Shown here: positions 60,747 to 64,000 of the stretch, piece after piece
Layout: every line of letters starts with the position of its first letter
How positions within the stretch are numbered: position 1 is the stretch's first letter
NCBI GenBank assembly: GCA_020629285.1
Contig: JAHDDP010000009.1
Coordinates: forward strand, 41,647 to 105,646
Direction of reading: 5' to 3'
Origin: Maribacter sp.
GTDB lineage: Bacteria; Bacteroidota; Bacteroidia; Flavobacteriales; Flavobacteriaceae
DNA length: 64,000 nt
The notes under the pieces: generated by a model
The model's input: the letters and a program-made list of their open reading frames with translations, nothing else
What the model was told of the DNA's origin: nothing
The model's database searches: none
Made by a program: the position numbers and the translations under genes

Positions 60747-61091
60747 ATGAAACCTGAAAATGAGAATTTCTTTGAAAGAGTATATCAGGTGGCACGATTA
60801 ATTCCTGAGGGACGGGTGACATCCTACGGTGCAATTGCCAAATATTTAGGTGCGGCACGTAGCGCAAGAATGGTAGGCTGGGCAATGAACGCATCGCACA
60901 ACATGGATGATATTCCAGCGCATAGAGTAGTCAATAAAGCCGGATTACTTACCGGTAAGCATCATTTTGACGGCACCAACCTCATGCAACAGCTTTTAGA
61001 GTCTGAGGGAGTAATCATAAAAGAACTTCAAATTGTAAACCTTGAAAAATACTTCTGGGATCCTTTTACGGAACTAAAAGCAGAATTATAA
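60747..61091 (+). CDS. Alkyltransferase-like protein (ATL)
   Basis: A 114-residue DNA-binding protein of the MGMT family: IPEGRVTSYGAIAKYLG, SARMVGWAMNAS, and DDIPAHRVVNKAGLLTG. The active-site PCHR of O6-alkylguanine transferases is PAHR here, so it cannot accept the alkyl group. ATL proteins bind O6-alkylguanine and hand the lesion to nucleotide excision repair; this is the probable role. Confidence 0.92.
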   Translation: MKPENENFFERVYQVARLIPEGRVTSYGAIAKYLGAARSARMVGWAMNASHNMDDIPAHRVVNKAGLLTGKHHFDGTNLMQQLLESEGVIIKELQIVNLEKYFWDPFTELKAEL

Positions 61092-61093
61092 TA

Positions 61094-62440
61094 CTACTGA
61101 AAAGTAAGTGTAAACGTCGTTGTTTCGTTTGATGCAACACGAATAGATCCACCATGCATTCGCATAATTTGTTTACTTAAACTTAGACCAATTCCGGTTC
61201 CTGTGCTTTTGGTAGTAAAAAATGGAACAAAGACCTCGTCTAACATTTCTGGCGATATACCCGGTCCGTTATCGGTAACGGTAATGTATTTTTTACCTTG
61301 CTGGTCTACACCAGCTTTAATGACTATGCTTCCTTCATCTTGTCCTTCCAAAGCCTGTTGGGCATTTTTACCTAAGTTTAAAAGTATTTGTGTGAGCTGT
61401 TTTTCATCTATGTATAGTTCTAAGTCCTCGGGTTGGGAAGATACTTCTAAAGTAATAGTATGTCCGTTGGTATACTCTTGTAATAACAATCGAACTTTTT
61501 CTAAGATCTTGCTAGCGGGTATTAATTCTCGGTCAGGTTCAGGTACACTTAAAAATGTGCGGTAAGACTGTACAAAACTCATTAAATCATTTCCTTGTTC
61601 TTTGATGACCTCTAAACCTTTTGCAGAGTTTTTTATTTGAAGTTCTCCAAATTCTTCGGGTGTGGAAAGCACATTTCCTTTCTTAAAGTATTTTAAGATA
61701 GATTCAGAGATAGAAGTAATCGGCGTAATGGTATTCATGATTTCATGGGTTAAAACGCGAATCAGTTTTACCCAAGAATCGGTTTCTTTATCATCCAGTT
61801 CTTTTTGAATATCATGAACAATGACCAATAATAACTGCTTGCCTTCAATAGCAATTGGTGTACACTTTAAAGTCAATTCTTTTTTACCTCGTTCATTTCC
61901 TAAAGAATATAGCGTGCTTTCAAAAGGCTCTAAAGATTCAAATAGACTATAGAGATGAGGGTCTATTTGCTTTAATTGCTTAACATGATTTAAAGGCCTG
62001 TAATTTAATAAGTTTTGTACCGTAGGGTTGGCGTAAAGAATATGACCTTTATCGTTTACAGTGAATATCCCAATATCAGCTTGTCTCAGTATTTCTTGGT
62101 AATACTGCTCTTGTGCCTGTTTTTTAAGATGAATATCTTGAATCATGTTATTCAGCATATTCAAGCTTTGGTTGAGTTCTTCAATAGATTTTACACTCAG
62201 TTTTTCAGGAAAACGTAAAGTAAAATCTTCATTTTTTATGGCATCAAAAAAATAGGCTATTTTTCTGTTGGTCTGGTTTACGTAGTGTATGAGTCCGTAT
62301 GTTTGTCCTATAAAAACCAATGCTAAAATTCCACCAAGAAGATAGTGTTCTTTAGCAAGTAAAAATGCGGTTAAAAGTGCGCAAACTGCAATTAAAATAA
62401 TCCTGAAAACAAGTTGGTAGTATATACTTTTGCTTACCAT
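61094..62440 (-). CDS. Sensor histidine kinase with PAS domain (NtrB-like)
   Basis: A 448-residue kinase: TM helices near 9-28 and 34-50, a HAMP-like stretch, a PAS domain (about 118-215, ADIGIFTVNDKGHILYANPTVQNLL), HisKA with H232 (LIRVLTHEIMNTITPITSISESI), and an ATPase domain (NLGKNAQQAL, TDNGPGI, GTGIGLSLSKQIMRMHGG). Its start overlaps the regulator stop by one base (TAATG), so it is its cognate kinase. Confidence 0.93.
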   Translation of the reverse strand: MVSKSIYYQLVFRIILIAVCALLTAFLLAKEHYLLGGILALVFIGQTYGLIHYVNQTNRKIAYFFDAIKNEDFTLRFPEKLSVKSIEELNQSLNMLNNMIQDIHLKKQAQEQYYQEILRQADIGIFTVNDKGHILYANPTVQNLLNYRPLNHVKQLKQIDPHLYSLFESLEPFESTLYSLGNERGKKELTLKCTPIAIEGKQLLLVIVHDIQKELDDKETDSWVKLIRVLTHEIMNTITPITSISESILKYFKKGNVLSTPEEFGELQIKNSAKGLEVIKEQGNDLMSFVQSYRTFLSVPEPDRELIPASKILEKVRLLLQEYTNGHTITLEVSSQPEDLELYIDEKQLTQILLNLGKNAQQALEGQDEGSIVIKAGVDQQGKKYITVTDNGPGISPEMLDEVFVPFFTTKSTGTGIGLSLSKQIMRMHGGSIRVASNETTTFTLTFQ

Positions 62441-63804
62441 TATCTGCCAGATTTTTTAAGTTTATTATAAAGTGTTTGTCTAGAAATGCCTAATTGATCC
62501 GCGGCTGCACTATAATTACCTTCATGGTCATTCAACGCTTTGTTGATCATTACCAACTCCATTTCTTCCAAGGTTTTTGGTCCACCTTCCATACTAACCG
62601 TTGTTTTAGAATCCAAAAGAAAATCAGTTGGTTTCAAAACATTTCCTTCCGATAAAATAACGGCACGTTCCATGGTGTGTAAAAGCTCCCGTACATTTCC
62701 AGGCCAGGGATAACTGATTAATTTCTCTTGCGCTGTCTGATTTATTTTTAAACTAGGTTTGCCGTACTTGCTAGCGAATTTTTTCAAGAAGAAATCTGAA
62801 AGCACTAGTACATCGTTATCTCTATCTCGCAATGCTGGTACCTGTACTTGTATGGTGTTTATTCGGTATAAAAGATCTTCACGAAACAATCCGTCAGCCA
62901 CCATTTGGTCTAGATTGCAATTGGTAGCGCAAACTAACCTAATATCTACTGGTACAGGTTTATTGGATCCCACACGTACAACGACCCTATTTTGAATAAC
63001 AGATAATAATTTTGCCTGCATTTGTAACGATAGGTTTCCTATTTCATCTAAGAAAAGTGTACCTCCATTAGCAGCCTCGAATTTACCGGCGCGATCATCT
63101 TTAGCATCGGTAAAGGAACCTTTTACATGACCAAAAAGTTCGCTTTCGAATAAATTCTCTGATATGGACCCCATATCTACCGAGATAAAAACCTCGTTAT
63201 TTCTAGCGGACGATTTATGAAGCTCTCGTGCAATTAATTCTTTACCCGTTCCATTTTCTCCGGTAACTAAAATATTGACATCAGTTTTGGCAACTTTCTG
63301 TACCAGGTTTAAAACACTGTTCAATGCTTTGGAATTCCCGATAATGTAATTTGAATTCTGATTGATAACCTGCTTAAGGTTACTTTCTTTCTGTTTTAAA
63401 TGCTGAACCTCTTTTTGAGACTTTCTAAGCTCATAGGCAGATTTTACGGTAGTTAATAGTCGCTCATTGTTCCAAGGTTTTAATACAAAATCGGTTGCTC
63501 CTTCTTTAATGGCTTCAACCGCAAGTTCAACGGCACCATAAGCTGTCATCATAATGACCGATATATGTGAAGCTTTCTTTTTTATCTCTCGTAACCAGTA
63601 TAATCCTTCGTTACCAGTGTTCACTCCTGCAGAAAAGTTCATATCCAATAAAATGATATCAATTTCCTTTAGGTTTGGGAAAGAGGTAAGCAGGTTGGGA
63701 TTTGATATGGTTTGAACACTTTTATATTCAAACTGTAATAATATCTCTAAAGCGCTCAATACACTTTTGGTGTCATCTACTACAAGTATTTTAGCATCTA
63801 TCAT
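62440..63804 (-). CDS. Sigma-54-dependent response regulator (NtrC type)
   Basis: A 454-residue activator: receiver with D54 (IILLDMNFSAG) and K109, AAA+ with Walker A GENGTGKE and sensor FLDEIGNLSLQ, and a C-terminal Fis HTH (NYSAAADQLGISRQTLYNKL). The sigma-54 contact loop reads GSFTDA (229-234), a Gly-to-Asp variant of GAFTGA that is common in this branch. Translationally coupled to the kinase gene. Its target is likely the divergent operon beyond the right edge. Confidence 0.95.
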   Translation of the reverse strand: MIDAKILVVDDTKSVLSALEILLQFEYKSVQTISNPNLLTSFPNLKEIDIILLDMNFSAGVNTGNEGLYWLREIKKKASHISVIMMTAYGAVELAVEAIKEGATDFVLKPWNNERLLTTVKSAYELRKSQKEVQHLKQKESNLKQVINQNSNYIIGNSKALNSVLNLVQKVAKTDVNILVTGENGTGKELIARELHKSSARNNEVFISVDMGSISENLFESELFGHVKGSFTDAKDDRAGKFEAANGGTLFLDEIGNLSLQMQAKLLSVIQNRVVVRVGSNKPVPVDIRLVCATNCNLDQMVADGLFREDLLYRINTIQVQVPALRDRDNDVLVLSDFFLKKFASKYGKPSLKINQTAQEKLISYPWPGNVRELLHTMERAVILSEGNVLKPTDFLLDSKTTVSMEGGPKTLEEMELVMINKALNDHEGNYSAAADQLGISRQTLYNKLKKSGR

Positions 63805-63860
63805 GGCAACAATCTATTAACTCATTTAAATCTACACATAGTAATTTGTATTTTCATACC

Positions 63861-63903
63861 AGTGTAAAAATATTTGACATTATCTGTACAACATTTTTAC
63901 ACT
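63861..63903. promoter_or_regulatory. Paired TGT-N11-ACA dyads, candidate NtrC-type enhancer sites
   Basis: Two 17-base dyads TGT-N11-ACA begin at 63863 and 63885, 22 bases (two helical turns) apart. Their outer arms AGTGTAAAAAT and ATTTTTACACT are perfect complements, so the block is also symmetrical as a whole. It is close to the start of the NtrC-type regulator and upstream of sigma-54-like -24 elements. Confidence 0.6.
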
Positions 63904-63964
63904 AGTAAAATATGTATAATTTTTATTTAAATGTAAATATTTGATAATCAATAATTTAAAATTA

Positions 63965-64000
63965 TGGCACGCATATAGTATAGAGAATGGCATACCAATA
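63965..64000 (+). promoter_or_regulatory. Candidate sigma-54 -24 elements at the window edge
   Basis: TGGCACG at 63965-63971, with a partial -12 (TAGT), and TGGCATA at 63988-63994, whose -12 part is cut by the window end. Both lie 60-100 bases from the paired dyads, the normal distance for enhancer-activated promoters. Confidence 0.45.

Overview
The window is a 64 kb stretch of a low-GC chromosome from a member of the Bacteroidota, most likely a marine Flavobacteriaceae. The evidence is type IX secretion (T9SS) sorting domains, SusC-like TonB-dependent receptors, families largely restricted to Bacteroidota (DUF3098, DUF4271, DUF4296, DUF4301, DUF3127, DUF2490), A-rich translation starts in place of a Shine-Dalgarno, and -7 boxes of the TAnnTTTG type. 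Genus level (Maribacter or Zobellia-like) is a guess. I see no rRNA, tRNA, insertion sequence, prophage or CRISPR array. Most of the window is core chromosome with small accessory modules.

Layout. 0-2 kb: tail of a DUF4301 protein, then three small secreted PepSY-like paralogues, each followed by its own strong terminator. 2.2-6 kb: an NtrC-type response regulator converging, with overlapping 3' ends, on a hybrid histidine kinase carrying receiver and HPt domains. 6.1-8.6 kb: a TPP riboswitch controlling a TonB-dependent receptor, presumably for thiamine. 8.7-14.8 kb: Rieske-like lipoprotein, greA, HIT protein, kinase plus zinc-ribbon protein, DUF3127, aat, DUF2490, tag. 14.8-17.8 kb: an SbtA-type bicarbonate permease with two small genes, a divergent LysR regulator and a CutA-like (PII-fold) protein. 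18-23.1 kb: a TetR-ABC-HlyD-TolC export operon whose ABC ATPase has lost nearly every catalytic motif. 23.1-29.2 kb: thioredoxin-fold protein, TonB-like protein, the truB-uppP-DUF3098-ftsX group and a T9SS type B secreted protein. 29.3-41.4 kb: leuS, ald, a zinc metallopeptidase, an Lrp regulator, saccharopine-dehydrogenase-like enzyme, DUF423, SLC13 transporter plus glycerate kinase, pckA.

41.4-52 kb: hemD, DUF4271, two glycosyltransferases, dihydroorotase, DUF4296, epimerase, tyrS, three small lipoproteins in tandem and a LuxE-like protein. 52-53 kb: two tiny secreted proteins consisting of little more than a T9SS C-terminal domain. 53-59.4 kb: a TonB receptor and beta-helix-like lipoprotein, divergent from a PhoB/PhoR-like two-component pair, with Pho-box-like direct repeats between them. 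59.4-61 kb: trmB, LysE-type exporter, alkyltransferase-like protein. 61-64 kb: a second NtrC-type regulator with its kinase; at the right edge there are paired TGT-N11-ACA dyads and sigma-54 -24-like sequences that probably drive an operon lying outside the window.

The strongest candidates for something undescribed are the export operon with a degenerate ATPase, the bicarbonate/CutA-like/LysR cluster with two unrecognised small proteins, the passenger-less T9SS proteins, and the PepSY trio next to a phosphorelay. All functions are inferred by reading the sequence; no database search was run.
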